The notes under the pieces were generated by a model. That model saw only the letters and a list, made by a program, of their open reading frames with translations, was not told the DNA's origin and did no database searches. Position numbers and translations under genes: made by a program. From Microbacterium oryzae (GTDB taxonomy: Bacteria > Actinomycetota > Actinomycetes > Actinomycetales > Microbacteriaceae), in the NCBI RefSeq assembly GCF_009735645.1, contig NZ_CP032550.1, positions 2,108,001 through 2,172,000 on the forward strand: a stretch of DNA of 64,000 nucleotides, written 5' to 3'. Shown in pieces: positions 33,578 to 41,591 of this stretch; the stretch's first letter is position 1, and the number at the start of each line of letters is the position of its first letter.

Positions 33578-34258
33578 GAAACGGAGGGAACGCTCAGCAT
33601 CGGCAGCGCCCCGACCGAACCGGAAGGGCGAGACGGTGGGGTCTCCGGGGATCCAGAACCGCCAGGGGAAGGCGCTCGTGCCGGCTTCACCGGCGACGCC
33701 GACGCGCGGACCGGCTTCGCAGACCGGCGGGACATCGAGGAGCCGCAGGCGTGCCACCGCTCCCGCCTGCGGGGCGCCGTCGACGAGGTCGATGCCGTTG
33801 TGCGCCGCATGACGCAGGCCGATCGCGTCACCGAGGCGGCCCGGACCGCGGGCGAGGTCGCGGTCGGTGCGGGCGACGCCTCGCTCCTCCCGGCGGCGCC
33901 GCGCGACGTCGACTCCCCGCACGATCTCGCCCGCGCGCAGCAGCACTCCGCCGGCGGTGCCCGCCGCGCCGCAGACGACGTTGGCGCAGCTGTGGATGCC
34001 GTGACTGAGGTAGACGTAGAGGTGGCCGGGCTCGCCCCACATGGTGGCGTTGCGGGCGGTCGGGCCCATCCGCGCATGCGATCCGGCGTCGGGGACGTCG
34101 CCCGTGCCCCGACCGTGGTACGCCTCCACCTCGGTGATGCGCACCGTCACCTCGTCGCCGTCGACGACCGTGGTGAGCAGGCCCCCGAGCAGTCGCGGCG
34201 CGACCTCGATCGGCAGGGCGAGCAGCTCCTCGCGGCTCACATCGTGGAAGTCGCTCAT
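33575..34258 (-). CDS. mpg: DNA-3-methyladenine glycosylase (AAG/MPG family)
   Basis: A 227-aa alkyladenine DNA glycosylase. Family motifs are TEVEAYHGRGTGDVPDAGSH (catalytic Glu and the activated-water region, about 43-62), RMGPTARNATMWGEPGHLYV and YLSHGIHSCANVV, which flip and hold the damaged base. VLLRAGEIVRGVDVAR and LARGPGRLGDAIGL complete the core. It excises alkylated bases from DNA. The ATG overlaps the TGA of the upstream gene (ATGA), making it the last gene of the znuC-zur series. A repair gene in a zinc-uptake operon is unusual. Confidence 0.92.
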   Translation of the reverse strand: MSDFHDVSREELLALPIEVAPRLLGGLLTTVVDGDEVTVRITEVEAYHGRGTGDVPDAGSHARMGPTARNATMWGEPGHLYVYLSHGIHSCANVVCGAAGTAGGVLLRAGEIVRGVDVARRRREERGVARTDRDLARGPGRLGDAIGLRHAAHNGIDLVDGAPQAGAVARLRLLDVPPVCEAGPRVGVAGEAGTSAFPWRFWIPGDPTVSPFRFGRGAADAERSLRF

Positions 34259-35691
34259 CCCATCGCTCCGTCCCAAGGACCCACATCGCACCAGCTGATG
34301 CCGAATCCGGAGAGCACGGAGACCTCCTCGCCCGTGGCGATCTCCACGATGTGCGTGCGCAGCTCGCCCGGCAGCGGCTGCAGCGACTCGCTGTCGTAGG
34401 GATTGGTGCGGAGATCCGGCGCGACGAGCGTCGCCGCGTAGCGCCCGCTCGGCGAGACGCAGGTCTGCAGCAGGCCGTCGCTCCCCGTCGCCTCGAACAG
34501 CGGGGTCACAGCGCCCTCGTCGTCGACGTACGCCGCCCCCTGGGCCTCCGGCAGCTGGTCGCCGCCGAAGCGCACGTACTGCCGGAGCGTGCCCCCGCCC
34601 GGCACCGGGAGCACCCGTCCGAGCTGGCCGAGGTCCTCATCCGGTGCGACGAGCGGCGTCTCCTCGCCCGTGGTGAGGTCGAGCTGGACGCCGCCGGCGG
34701 CGTCGAGGCGCTCGACGAACGCCGTGTACGTGCCGCGGCTCACCGCGTCGATCGCGAACGCCGTGCCGAGGGCGGTGGGCGCGGGCTCGGCCGCCGCCGG
34801 GTCGTAGACGATGAGGTCGCCCGCGAAGTCGACGAAGAGCAGCGCCGAGGCGTCGGGCACGAAGCGCCAGCTCGCGATGCTCGGCTGCTCGTCGCCGACG
34901 AGGAGCGGCTGCGGGTCGGCCTCCGGGTCGCGGAGGTCCGCGGTGAAGAGCACGCTCGCGCGTCCCTCCGTCTCACTCAGCGCGAGGTCGGTGTACGTGT
35001 AGCCGACGAGCTCTCCGCGCGTGGAGACCTGCAGGCCCGTCACGGTGCCCTCGCCCGGGAGGGTCATCTCCCGGGCGTCCGACCCGTCGAGGTCGGCGAC
35101 GTACAGCGCCGATGCGTCCCCCTTGCGGACGGAGACGACGAGGTGCTCCCCGGAGACGCGGAAGTCGTCGATCGCGGGCGCGCTGTAGACGGGCACGGCC
35201 TCGTCGCCCGACAGGCCGCTGCGGAACACGGTGTCGTCGCCGTCGGGATTCCGCTGCAGCAGGAAGATCTCCGCCGCGGGGGTCGTGAACGACGCCTCGA
35301 GCGTCGCCGCCGGGCCGCCGCCGACGCTCTCGGCGTCGTCGATGGTCACGGTGTAGTCGGTCGCGTCGTCGAGGGGGACCGTGAACCGCACCCCGACCAT
35401 CCGCCCCACCGCGTCGATGGTGAACGGGGTCTCCGGGCTGACGGTGACCTGCCCCGGGTCGATCTCCGACAGCGCCTGGTCGGCGGTGAGCACGAGACGG
35501 GTGCCGGATGCCTCCACAGCGGCGTCGGGGTCGACCTCGACGGAGGTCACGCGGGGTCCCTGCGTGAGGCTGACCGCGGCACCGCCGCCGGCGAGGACTG
35601 CGAGGCCGCCGATCACCGCGAGCAGAGCGCCGGCGAACCGGCGGGAGCGGCGACGAGGTGCGCGCTCGCGGCGGGGTCCGTCAGTACTCAT
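34255..35691 (-). CDS. Exported or anchored protein with propeller-like C-terminal region
   Basis: A 478-aa protein with a basic N terminus (RRERAPRRRSRRF) and one hydrophobic helix (about 20-42, GALLAVIGGLAVLAGGGAA). An Ig-like domain follows (SVEVDPDAAVEASGTRLVL to DDATDYTVTIDD), then repeated strand-rich segments (LVVSVRKGDASALYVADLD, RASVLFTADLRDPEA, ASALLFVDFAGDLIVYDP), consistent with a beta propeller. No catalytic motif is seen. The ATG lies 10 bases inside the end of the TIGR03943 gene, and the stop overlaps mpg, so it is an integral member of the operon. Function unknown. Confidence 0.75.
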   Translation of the reverse strand: MSTDGPRRERAPRRRSRRFAGALLAVIGGLAVLAGGGAAVSLTQGPRVTSVEVDPDAAVEASGTRLVLTADQALSEIDPGQVTVSPETPFTIDAVGRMVGVRFTVPLDDATDYTVTIDDAESVGGGPAATLEASFTTPAAEIFLLQRNPDGDDTVFRSGLSGDEAVPVYSAPAIDDFRVSGEHLVVSVRKGDASALYVADLDGSDAREMTLPGEGTVTGLQVSTRGELVGYTYTDLALSETEGRASVLFTADLRDPEADPQPLLVGDEQPSIASWRFVPDASALLFVDFAGDLIVYDPAAAEPAPTALGTAFAIDAVSRGTYTAFVERLDAAGGVQLDLTTGEETPLVAPDEDLGQLGRVLPVPGGGTLRQYVRFGGDQLPEAQGAAYVDDEGAVTPLFEATGSDGLLQTCVSPSGRYAATLVAPDLRTNPYDSESLQPLPGELRTHIVEIATGEEVSVLSGFGISWCDVGPWDGAMG

Positions 35692-36523
35692 ACGGGTCTT
35701 CCGGCTCGTCGATGGGGGTGATGGCGGTCGGCTCGACGGACAGCGCCCCCGCGGCGTCCGCCGTGATGGTCCCCTCGACCTCGATCCACTGCCCGGCCTC
35801 GAGGTCCGCCTCGTCGGCGCCGAGCCCGGCGCCCCCGGAGGCGACGGGGATCGAAGCGGGCTGCGCGTCGATGACGCAGTGCGTGATCACGAGCCGCCCC
35901 AGGCGCACGCCCGAGGTCTCCTCGTCGGGGGTGACGAACCCGGTGAGCGTGACCTCCTGCCCCGTGTACGCGTCGGGGTTGGTGGCGGTGGCGAACACGG
36001 TCGCCCACTCGCCGATCCCGAACGAGCTGGTGTCGCCGCTCGCAGCGAGGGTGACGGTGTCGGCGCCGCCGAAGAGGGGCGGGGTGCCGGTGTCGCGGTC
36101 CATCGCGAGGTCGACCGACAGCGACGCGGGCGGGAGGACGAGCGCGGCGACCGCGACCGCGGAGGCGATGACGCCGCCGGCGACGACGAGCGCGCCGCCC
36201 GCGAGACGGCGGGGCGTCCGCCGGCGCGTGCGTGTGGAGCGCGCGGAGTCCCCGCCGTGGGCGTGGTCGCCGTGCGCAGGGTCGTCGGCCGCGCCGTGCC
36301 CGTGATCGTGGCCGTGGTCGTTCTCCGCGCCGAGGGGCAGCGTGCACGACCAGACCGCTCCCGCCAGCGCGAGCACGGCCATCCCGACCGCGAACCACGC
36401 CTGCGCAGGGTTGATGTAGAGCTGCAGGCGACCCGTGACGGCGAGGCCCAGGGTGACCGCCGCGAGCACCGCCGCCAGGCCGACGCCCAGCCAGCGCGCT
36501 CCCGCCATCCGGGCCGTCGCCAT
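35681..36523 (-). CDS. TIGR03943-family protein (partner of the zinc-related permease)
   Basis: A 280-aa protein with three hydrophobic segments (about 15-33, 45-63, 105-130), a His/Asp-rich cytoplasmic or external loop (NDHGHDHGHGAADDPAHGD), and a C-terminal soluble domain (QEVTLTGFVTPDEETSGVRL, VITHCVIDAQPASIPV, GQWIEVEGTITADAAGAL). This matches the TIGR03943/YcgQ-type family that is encoded with YcgR-type permeases and often under Zur. The His-rich loop is consistent with zinc binding. ATG at 36523 is chosen; a TTG at 36547 overlapping the permease stop is possible. Confidence 0.82.
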   Translation of the reverse strand: MATARMAGARWLGVGLAAVLAAVTLGLAVTGRLQLYINPAQAWFAVGMAVLALAGAVWSCTLPLGAENDHGHDHGHGAADDPAHGDHAHGGDSARSTRTRRRTPRRLAGGALVVAGGVIASAVAVAALVLPPASLSVDLAMDRDTGTPPLFGGADTVTLAASGDTSSFGIGEWATVFATATNPDAYTGQEVTLTGFVTPDEETSGVRLGRLVITHCVIDAQPASIPVASGGAGLGADEADLEAGQWIEVEGTITADAAGALSVEPTAITPIDEPEDPYEY

Positions 36524-36539
36524 CCGCTCGGTCGTCTCG

Positions 36540-37562
36540 TCACGCAAGGAGGTTCACCCCGACTCCGATGACGAACGCCGACAGCAGGACGACGGCGACG
36601 ATGCCCGCGAGCACGCGGCCGGTGAAGGTGGTGCGCATGAGCGCGAGCATCTTCACGTCGACGAGCGGGCCGACGAGGAGGAAGGCGACGAGCGAGCCCG
36701 ATGAGAACGTCGAGGCGAACGACAGGGCGAAGAACGAGTCGACGTTCGAGCAGATCGCCACGGTCATCGCCAGCAGCATCATCGCGACGATCGACAGCAC
36801 CGGATTGGAGCCGACCGCCACGAGCACGCTGCGCGGGATCAGCACCTGCACGGCCCCGGCGAGCGCGGAGCCGATGACGAGCGCGGGCATGACCGCGCGC
36901 AGCTCGACGACGAACTGGGCGAGGCTGCGGCGCGCGCGGTCGCCCTGCTCGCCCGCGACGACCTCGCAGGTCTCGCGGAACCGGTCGGTGAGGATCAGCT
37001 CGGGGTCGGGATGGCGGCTGTAGAGCCAGCCGATGAGATTGGCGATGAGGTAGCCGCCGAGCAGGCGGGCGACGAGGATGCCGCCGTCCCACCCGAAGGC
37101 CTGGTGGGTGGTGAGGATGACGATCGGGTTCACGATCGGCGCGGCGACGAGGAACGTCAGCGCATCGGCCGGGGTCAGCCCGCGCATGAGGAGCCCTCGG
37201 GCGAACGGCACATTCCCGCATTCGCATACGGGGATGAGCATGCCGAGCAGCGACAGCACGGCGCGCCGCGCCCATCCGCGCCGGGGCAGCACGCGCTCGA
37301 TGACGTGGGCCGGCACCCACACCTGCACCGCGATCGACAGCAGCACGCCGAGCACGACGAACGGCAGCGACTCGATGAGCACGCTGAGCGCGAGCGTCAG
37401 GCCGTCCTGCGCGCGGGTGGGGAGCGAGTCGGGGAAGAGGGCGGGTGCGAGCGCGTCGATGAGAAACAGCGCGACGACCGCGGCGGCGCCCAGCGCCAGG
37501 CCGACCGCCAGCCGGGGCGGTCGCTGCTGCGCGGTGCGCTCGCGGACGGGGGCGGAGGTCAC
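36540..37562 (-). CDS. Permease (YcgR/DUF318 type), zinc-associated
   Basis: A 340-aa permease with about eight hydrophobic segments. The diagnostic motif is LGMLIPVCECGNVPFARGLL (about residues 95-114, with a CxC), followed by PADALTFLVAAPIVNPIVIL; the second half repeats it as AICSNVDSFFALSFASTF and VAFLLVGPLVDVKML. This two-repeat arrangement is the YcgR/DUF318 permease family. It is predicted to work with the TIGR03943 protein encoded next, possibly in metal export or allocation. GTG start overlaps the zur stop by four bases. Confidence 0.85.
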   Translation of the reverse strand: MTSAPVRERTAQQRPPRLAVGLALGAAAVVALFLIDALAPALFPDSLPTRAQDGLTLALSVLIESLPFVVLGVLLSIAVQVWVPAHVIERVLPRRGWARRAVLSLLGMLIPVCECGNVPFARGLLMRGLTPADALTFLVAAPIVNPIVILTTHQAFGWDGGILVARLLGGYLIANLIGWLYSRHPDPELILTDRFRETCEVVAGEQGDRARRSLAQFVVELRAVMPALVIGSALAGAVQVLIPRSVLVAVGSNPVLSIVAMMLLAMTVAICSNVDSFFALSFASTFSSGSLVAFLLVGPLVDVKMLALMRTTFTGRVLAGIVAVVLLSAFVIGVGVNLLA

Positions 37563-37984
37563 GCCGACGCGTCGTCCTTCTTCGCGGCGTCCGCGGAGTC
37601 CTTCGCGGCGCACTCGGCGCAGACGCCGAAGATGTCGACCATGTGCTCGGCGTCGCGGAACCCGTGCTGCGCGGCCGTCTCCTGCGCCCACCGCTCCACG
37701 GGCGGCGCCTCGATCTCGACGGCGCGGCCGCAGCGGCGGCAGATCAGGTGATGGTGGTGCCCCTGCGAGCATGCGCGGTAGAGCGCCTCGCCCTCGGGGC
37801 TCTGCAGGGTGTCGGCCTCGCCCGTGGCGGTGAGGCCGGCAAGAGCGCGGTACACCGTGGCGAGGCCGATGCCGGTCTCCTCCGCACGGAGGGAGGCGTG
37901 CAGCGCCTGGGCGCTCACGAATCCCTCGGCGCCGCTGAGCGCATCGCGCACGCGCTCGCGCTGCCAGGTGTTCCGCTGAGCCAT
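37559..37984 (-). CDS. zur: Fur-family regulator, probably Zur
   Basis: A 141-aa metal-dependent repressor. The winged helix reads ERVRDALSGAEGFVSAQALH with IGLATVYRALAGLTATGEAD. The metal region has HHHHLICRRCGRAVEI (His cluster and CxxC, about 88-100) and a second CxxC in FGVCAECAAK, forming the structural zinc site. Zur is favoured over Fur by the neighbours: znuCB directly upstream and zinc-linked permease genes downstream. The ATG is leaderless (TAGAAT, six bases, ATG), so besides the operon transcript it has a promoter of its own. Confidence 0.9.
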   Translation of the reverse strand: MAQRNTWQRERVRDALSGAEGFVSAQALHASLRAEETGIGLATVYRALAGLTATGEADTLQSPEGEALYRACSQGHHHHLICRRCGRAVEIEAPPVERWAQETAAQHGFRDAEHMVDIFGVCAECAAKDSADAAKKDDASA

Positions 37985-38006
37985 GTGTCGATTCTAGGCG
38001 GCGCCG

Positions 38007-38906
38007 CTATGCGGCGGCCGGGACGGCGATGTCGAGGTCGGCTTCCTCGGCGCTGCGCACCGCCCGATCACGGCGCCACGAGATGAGACGGCAGACGCCC
38101 CAGATCGCGAACGAGATCGTCGTGATGTACGGGCTGACCGGGAGCGTGCCCGCGATGGCGAGGAGGATGCCGCCCACCGCGGAGACCAGGCCGAACAGCG
38201 CCGACAGCAGCGGCACCGCAAGCGGACCGTGGCTGACGCGCATGGCGGCGGCGGCGGGGGTGACGAGCAGCGCCATCACGAGGAGCGCGCCGATGATGTG
38301 GACGGCCACCGCGACGATGAGCCCGAGGAGCAGCATGAACAGGATGCTCACGCGGCGGGTGGGCACGCCGCGCGCCTCGGCGGACTGCGGATCGAGCGAG
38401 TCGAATCGGAGCGGGTTCCAGATGAGGAGCAGCCCGAGGAACACGACCGAGCTGATGACGATGAGCCAGCCGAGGTCGGGGTTCGACACCGACACGATCT
38501 GGCCGGTCAGCAGGCTGAACCGGTTGGCGCTGCGGCCCTCGTAGAGCGACAGGAAGAGGATGCCGAGACCGAGCCCGAAGGGCATGAGCACGCCGACGAC
38601 GGAGTTGCGGTCGCGAGCGCGAGACCCCAGGGCTCCGATGATCAGCGCCGCGACGACCGCGCCGAGCAGGGAGCCCACGACGACGCTGCCGCCGAAGAGG
38701 AGCGCGGCGGCGGCGCCGGCGAAGGAGAGCTCGCTCACGCCGTGCACGGCGAAGGCCATGTCGCGCTGCATGATGAAGACGCCGATCAGCCCGCCGACGA
38801 TGCCGAGCGCTGCGGCGGCGATGACGGAGTTCGACACCAGCTGCAGCAGGGCGCCGTAGTCGTCGAACGAGAAGACGTCACTCCAGGCGACACCGGGCAC
38901 CCTCAT
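38007..38906 (-). CDS. znuB: Zinc ABC transporter permease
   Basis: A 299-aa membrane permease of the ABC-3 family with about eight hydrophobic helices. Family segments: LQLVSNSVIAAAALGIVGGL, FAVHGVSELSFAGAAAALLFG, LGALGSRARDRNSVVGVLMP-like region (here GALGSRARDRNSVVGV) and ALLVMALLVTPAAAAMRVSH (the latter near residue 220). It forms the channel of the ZnuABC importer. Its ATG overlaps the znuC stop (ATGA), and zur follows 22 bases after its stop. Confidence 0.93.
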   Translation of the reverse strand: MRVPGVAWSDVFSFDDYGALLQLVSNSVIAAAALGIVGGLIGVFIMQRDMAFAVHGVSELSFAGAAAALLFGGSVVVGSLLGAVVAALIIGALGSRARDRNSVVGVLMPFGLGLGILFLSLYEGRSANRFSLLTGQIVSVSNPDLGWLIVISSVVFLGLLLIWNPLRFDSLDPQSAEARGVPTRRVSILFMLLLGLIVAVAVHIIGALLVMALLVTPAAAAMRVSHGPLAVPLLSALFGLVSAVGGILLAIAGTLPVSPYITTISFAIWGVCRLISWRRDRAVRSAEEADLDIAVPAAA

Positions 38907-39736
38907 GCGTGCGCCTCCGCGTCGTGGTGGTGATCGTGGTCGTGGTGCTCGTGCGGATGGTGCGGCTCGGCGTCGGGGATGCCGACGACCACGAGCCGGC
39001 CGCCCGCGCGCAGCACCTCGACGGGTGCGCCGTACAGCTCGCTCAGCACCTCGGTGCGCAGCACCTCCGCGGGCGACCCGAAGGTGAAGCGCCCGCCGGC
39101 GATGTAGAGGATGCGGTCGACGGACTCGAGGATCGGGTTCACGTCGTGCGTCACGAACAGCACCGCCGCGCCGTGCTCGCGACGCTCCCGGTCGATGATC
39201 GCGGTCACGGCGCGCTGGTTGGCGAGGTCGAGGCTCGACAGCGGCTCGTCGCACAGCAGCAGAGCGGGGGCGTCGGCAAGCGCCTGCCCCACCCGCAGCC
39301 GCTGCTGCTCGCCGCCGGAGAGGGATCCCACCGGGTCGTCGGCGTAGCGCGTGGCGCCGACCGCCTCGAGCAGCGCGTCGACACGGGCGTGGTCGCCACG
39401 GCGCGGAATCGGGAATCCGAAGCGCGCTCCGTTGACGCCGAGCGCGACGAGGTCGCGCGCCCGCAGGCTCGTGCCCGGGGTGAAGGGCCGCTGCTGCGGG
39501 ATGTACCCGATGCGGCGGTTGCCCTTCCGCACCGGCTTCCCCTCGACGCGGATGGCGCCGGCGCTCAGCTCGCGGAGGCCCAGGATCGCGCGCAGCAGAG
39601 TCGTCTTCCCGGACCCGCTGGGCCCGAGCACGGCGACGAACTCCCCCGGCTGGATGGCCAGGTCGAGCCCCGACCAGAGCTCGCGTCCGCGCAGGCGCAG
39701 GGCTGCGCCGGAGATCTCGAGGACGGGTGCGGACAT
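38903..39736 (-). CDS. znuC: Zinc ABC transporter ATP-binding protein
   Basis: A 277-aa ABC ATPase: Walker A LGPSGSGKTTLLRAILGL (about 36-53), Q-loop IGYIPQQRPF, signature SLSGGEQQRLRVGQAL (about 140-155), Walker B LLLCDEPLSSLD and the switch His in VLFVTHDVNPI. The C-terminal 25 residues are His/Asp-rich (HHPHEHHDHDHHHD), as in several zinc importers, and may buffer or sense zinc. It is the first gene of the long leftward operon, with a Zur-box-like sequence 22-36 bases upstream. Confidence 0.95.
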   Translation of the reverse strand: MSAPVLEISGAALRLRGRELWSGLDLAIQPGEFVAVLGPSGSGKTTLLRAILGLRELSAGAIRVEGKPVRKGNRRIGYIPQQRPFTPGTSLRARDLVALGVNGARFGFPIPRRGDHARVDALLEAVGATRYADDPVGSLSGGEQQRLRVGQALADAPALLLCDEPLSSLDLANQRAVTAIIDRERREHGAAVLFVTHDVNPILESVDRILYIAGGRFTFGSPAEVLRTEVLSELYGAPVEVLRAGGRLVVVGIPDAEPHHPHEHHDHDHHHDAEAHA

Positions 39737-39757
39737 GGTCCTCACCCTATCCCCTAC

Positions 39758-39772
39758 TGATAATCGTTCTCC
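39758..39772 (-). promoter_or_regulatory. Zur-box-like site before znuC
   Basis: TGATAATCGTTCTCC (39758-39772) is an imperfect palindrome matching the GA(G/T)AATNATT(C)TC pattern found before znuA. It sits 21 bases upstream of the znuC start, next to TAGGGT (39744-39749), a likely -10. Confidence 0.65.
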
Positions 39773-39798
39773 GAGGTCGATGCGAAGGCCGGACGAAC

Positions 39799-40809
39799 TC
39801 ACTCGCCGCTCGTCAGCGCGTCCTGCAGCGCGGATACGTTCGACGCCATCCACGAGACGTACGTCTCGCCCTCGGGAAGCGTCTCCGCGTACTCGACCAC
39901 CGGCACGTCGGCGCCCTCCGCCGTCTCGATGATGCGCGCGGTCTCCGCGCCGCCGGTCTGCGCGTTGGCGACCACGACGTCGACGTCGCCGCCCTCGATC
40001 GCCTTCGTGGCGGCGAGCAGGGTCGCGGGGGCGACGTCCTGGCCCTCCTCGACGGCCTCGGCGAATCCCTCGGTCGTCACGTCCTCGAGCCCGGCCGCCT
40101 CGGCGAGGTAGCCGCCGACCGGCTCTGTGAAGAACACGTGCGAACCCTGCGCCTCGTCCGAGACGGTCTGCAGCGACGCCTCGAGGCCCTCGATGTCGGC
40201 GAGGAGCGCCTCCTCGCGGGCGGCGATGTCGTCGGCGTCGTCCGGGAGCAGCTCCTCGAGCTCTCCCGCGAGGCTCTCGACGAAGTGCGCGACCGTGTGC
40301 GGGTCGTACCAGACGTGCTCGTTGAAGCCCTCGATGTGGTCGTGACCCTCGTGCGCGTCCGCCGAGGCCTCGTCCGCGTGCTCGTGGTCGTGCTCGGCCT
40401 CGTCGCCGTCCTCGTGCCCCTCGTTCCCGGGGTACGCGTGCGAGAACTCGACGACCGTGAGCACGTGCTCGGTGCCGGCGGCCTCGACGAGCTCCTCCAT
40501 GAAGTGGTCGTAGCCGCCGCCGTTGAGGATGGCCAGATCGGCACCTTCGACGGCGAGCTGATCCCGGGCGGTCGCCTCGTAGGAGTGCGGGTCCTGTGTG
40601 GGCGAGTCGACGATCGCGCTCACTTCGGCCGCGTCGCCGACCAGCTGCTCGGCGAGCGACGCGTAGACGCTCGTCGAGGCCACGACGGCGATGCCGTCGC
40701 CCTCGCCGGAGCCGCCCTCCGCGGCGGCACCGCCGCCCGAAGCGCATCCCACGAGCGCGAGCGCGGGGACGGCGAGGACGGCAGGGAGGAGCAGACGGCG
40801 TGCGATCAT
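39799..40809 (-). CDS. znuA: Zinc ABC transporter substrate-binding lipoprotein
   Basis: A 336-aa lipoprotein with signal peptide and lipobox LVGC (Cys about residue 22). The solute-binding fold of the cluster 9 family is evident: VVASTSVYASLAEQLVGDAA, DSPTQDPHSYEAT (first His ligand), LAILNGGGYDHFMEEL, then a mobile His/Asp/Glu-rich loop (HEDGDEAEHDHEHADE, DAHEGHDHIEG) and HVWYDPHTVAHFVESL. It captures Zn2+ outside the membrane for ZnuBC. The ATG is leaderless, and a Zur box overlaps its promoter. It is separated from znuC by 62 bases. Confidence 0.94.
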   Translation of the reverse strand: MIARRLLLPAVLAVPALALVGCASGGGAAAEGGSGEGDGIAVVASTSVYASLAEQLVGDAAEVSAIVDSPTQDPHSYEATARDQLAVEGADLAILNGGGYDHFMEELVEAAGTEHVLTVVEFSHAYPGNEGHEDGDEAEHDHEHADEASADAHEGHDHIEGFNEHVWYDPHTVAHFVESLAGELEELLPDDADDIAAREEALLADIEGLEASLQTVSDEAQGSHVFFTEPVGGYLAEAAGLEDVTTEGFAEAVEEGQDVAPATLLAATKAIEGGDVDVVVANAQTGGAETARIIETAEGADVPVVEYAETLPEGETYVSWMASNVSALQDALTSGE

Positions 40810-40815
40810 GACACC

Positions 40816-40842
40816 ACCCTAACTCAAATGAGAATCATTCTC
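40816..40842 (-). promoter_or_regulatory. znuA promoter with Zur box
   Basis: GAGAAT-C-ATTCTC (40830-40842) is a perfect 6-1-6 palindrome of the Fur/Zur type. It lies immediately upstream of TAGGGT (40816-40821), which ends six bases before the znuA ATG. Zinc-loaded Zur bound here would block the promoter. Confidence 0.8.
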
Positions 40843-40867
40843 GAATCATTCGAGCGTGCGGCTGACG

Positions 40868-40905
40868 ACGAAGCGGGGCCCGGCGTCCACCGGGCCCCGC
40901 TTCGT
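40868..40905 (-). terminator. Terminator hairpin of the HPS/PHI genes
   Basis: A perfect 16-bp stem (40868-40883 with 40890-40905) around a 6-base loop. It lies 12 bases beyond the hexulose-phosphate synthase stop on the minus strand and before the znuA promoter. Confidence 0.85.
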
Positions 40906-40916
40906 GGTGTCGTGCG

Positions 40917-41540
40917 TCAGACGAGCTCGGCGCGCAGGGCCGCGGCCGCCGCGCCCACGTCGGGGGCGCCGTAGATGGCGCCGCCGACGACCGCGACGCG
41001 CGCGCCGGACTCGGCCACGGCGCCGATGGTGCTGACGTTCACGCCGCCGGCCACGGAGAAGGGCACGCCGGACGCCTTGCCGTCTTCGAGGAGCGTCGAG
41101 AAGGTGAAGCCCTCCTCGGCCTGCTCGTCGAGGCCCGCGTGCATCTCGACGAACTCGGCGCCGAGCGCGACGACCTCCTTCGCGCGCGCCGGCTTGTCGG
41201 CGACGCCGATGAGGTCGACGACGACGCCCTTGCCGTGCTTCTTGGCGGCCGTGACGGCACCCGCGATCGTGCTGTCGCCCGCCGTGCCGAGCACGGTGAC
41301 GAGGTCGGCACCCGCGCTGAAGGCGATGTCGGCCTCCAGCTCGCCGGCGTCCATCGTCTTGAGGTCGGCGAACACGATCTTGTCGGGGTGCGCCTCCTTC
41401 ACGGCGGTGATGGCGGAGAGGCCCACGCTCTTGATGAGCGGGGTCCCCAGCTCGAGGATGTCGACGTGCGGCGCGGCGGCCGCGGCCAGCTCGAGAGCGG
41501 CTTCGGTGGTCAGGGTGTCCATGGCGAACTGCAGCTTCAT
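40917..41540 (-). CDS. hxlA: 3-hexulose-6-phosphate synthase
   Basis: A 207-aa TIM-barrel enzyme of the OMP decarboxylase superfamily. It joins formaldehyde to ribulose 5-phosphate (RuMP pathway). Family segments: MKLQFAMDTLTTEAALELA, DILELGTPLIKSVG, the Asp-Lys-x-x-Asp catalytic set in FADLKTMDAGELEADIAFSA (about 56-75), VVVDLIGVADKPARAKEV, and phosphate-binding PFSVAGGVNVSTI and VAVVGGAIYGA. The length is standard. It is 51 bases downstream of the isomerase gene on the same strand and followed by a strong terminator. This indicates formaldehyde assimilation or detoxification. Confidence 0.94.
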   Translation of the reverse strand: MKLQFAMDTLTTEAALELAAAAAPHVDILELGTPLIKSVGLSAITAVKEAHPDKIVFADLKTMDAGELEADIAFSAGADLVTVLGTAGDSTIAGAVTAAKKHGKGVVVDLIGVADKPARAKEVVALGAEFVEMHAGLDEQAEEGFTFSTLLEDGKASGVPFSVAGGVNVSTIGAVAESGARVAVVGGAIYGAPDVGAAAAALRAELV

Positions 41541-41591
41541 CGTGTTCCTTCGGTGTTCATCGGTGGACGCGGCTCGGCGGAGCCGCGGACG

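Noticed and set aside
40917..41540. Assignment as orotidine 5'-phosphate decarboxylase
   Set aside because: Same superfamily, but the motif pattern, length and neighbouring SIS-domain isomerase fit 3-hexulose-6-phosphate synthase.
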